Assembly (NCBI GenBank): GCA_015058575.1
Contig: SVBZ01000013.1
Coordinates: 1 to 46,373, forward strand
DNA length: 46,373 nucleotides
Direction of reading: 5' to 3'
DNA from: Pseudoselenomonas ruminantium
GTDB lineage: Bacteria > Bacillota > Negativicutes > Selenomonadales > Selenomonadaceae
Shown: positions 46,252 to 46,373 of the stretch, piece after piece
Position numbering within the stretch: the stretch's first letter is position 1
Layout: every line of letters starts with the position of its first letter
Program-made: the position numbers and the translations under genes
Notes under the pieces: model-generated
What the model saw: only the letters and a program-made list of their open reading frames with translations
The model's database searches: none
What the model was told of the DNA's origin: nothing

Positions 46252-46373
46252 ATGCGAAAACTATGGATTGCCTGCTTGGGGGTGTTGATGATTCTGGGCC
46301 TGGTGGGTTGCGGCACCGAGTCGGGCAAGACAGCAGAAAAGGCTGCACCAGCGCAGACTGCACAGGCGGACAG
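46252..46373 (+). CDS. Lipoprotein, N-terminal part only (runs off the window)
   Basis: The first 40 codons are visible. ATG 46252 has GAAAGGGG upstream and starts a clear lipoprotein signal: M-R-K-L-W, a hydrophobic stretch and the lipobox L-V-G-C with Cys near 19, then a Ser/Ala/Glu-rich linker. The functional domain lies outside the window, so no role can be given. It is driven by the MerR-type promoter 40 bases upstream. Confidence 0.7.
   Translation, partial: MRKLWIACLGVLMILGLVGCGTESGKTAEKAAPAQTAQAD

Overview
The window looks like chromosome of a diderm, low-oxygen Firmicute, most likely a member of the Negativicutes (Selenomonas-like). It combines strong purine-rich ribosome binding sites and TTGACA/TATAAT promoters with a full outer-membrane TonB system. 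It also carries a stand-alone carboxyltransferase subunit of a biotin decarboxylase/carboxylase and two candidate flagellar sigma-28 promoters. The placement is inferred from gene content only; no rRNA or tRNA gene is present.

Layout. 1-2.8 kb is a decayed accessory patch: remnants of IS3-family elements and a HigB/HigA-type toxin-antitoxin pair between two ~70 bp direct repeats. 2.8-5.9 kb (minus) has an alanine/glycine:cation symporter with a structured leader and a PycB/OadA-type carboxyltransferase. 6.2-9.5 kb has an Ala/Lys/Pro-tailed membrane protein, a YjiH-like transporter, a small protein behind a sigma-28-like promoter, and SlyD. 9.5-11.9 kb (minus) is a two-gene transsulfuration operon. 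12.0-17.1 kb is one operon of a zinc-type UroD/MtaA-family protein, a complete polar-amino-acid-type ABC importer and an SDR dehydrogenase, followed by a lone C39-like protein. 17.9-24.6 kb is a complete Fur-controlled iron-complex uptake operon (ABC permease, ATPase, binding lipoprotein, TonB receptor, ExbB, ExbD, TonB). 24.8-27.0 kb is a Cache-HAMP-PP2C phosphatase.

27.0-38.5 kb is the most interesting part, a likely phenolic-acid island. It holds a PucR-type regulator, phenolic acid decarboxylase (padC), a pentaheme membrane cytochrome overlapping a Tat-exported flavoprotein reductase, and a two-gene SufC/SufB pair. It continues with a MarR-HlyD-ABC2-UspA operon, a PadR repressor and an exported alpha/beta esterase. 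Five copies of the PadR-type operator ATGT-N8-ACAT lie in front of the PucR, padC, padR and esterase genes. The padC and esterase promoters share the same geometry: two boxes 64 bp apart bracketing TTGACA-N17-TATGAT. The proposed working is that the esterase frees hydroxycinnamates from plant esters, PadC decarboxylates them, the cytochrome/flavoprotein pair may use them or a relative as respiratory electron acceptor, and efflux plus UspA handle stress and derepression. The acceptor is unproven.

38.6-40.4 kb is a thiol redox/peroxide operon (thioredoxin reductase-like, glutaredoxin-like, glutathione peroxidase). 40.6-43.5 kb has a chemoreceptor and a VanY-type carboxypeptidase whose signal peptide is split by a one-base shift in an A6 tract. 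43.6-46.4 kb is a TetR-led run of flavodoxin/FMN-reductase genes with one decayed member, ending in a MerR-type promoter and a truncated lipoprotein gene.

A further unexplained signal is the palindrome TTGACNNGTCAA, found six times exactly and about eight times with one or two mismatches, inside and between genes. No CRISPR array, phage or integrated plasmid was seen.
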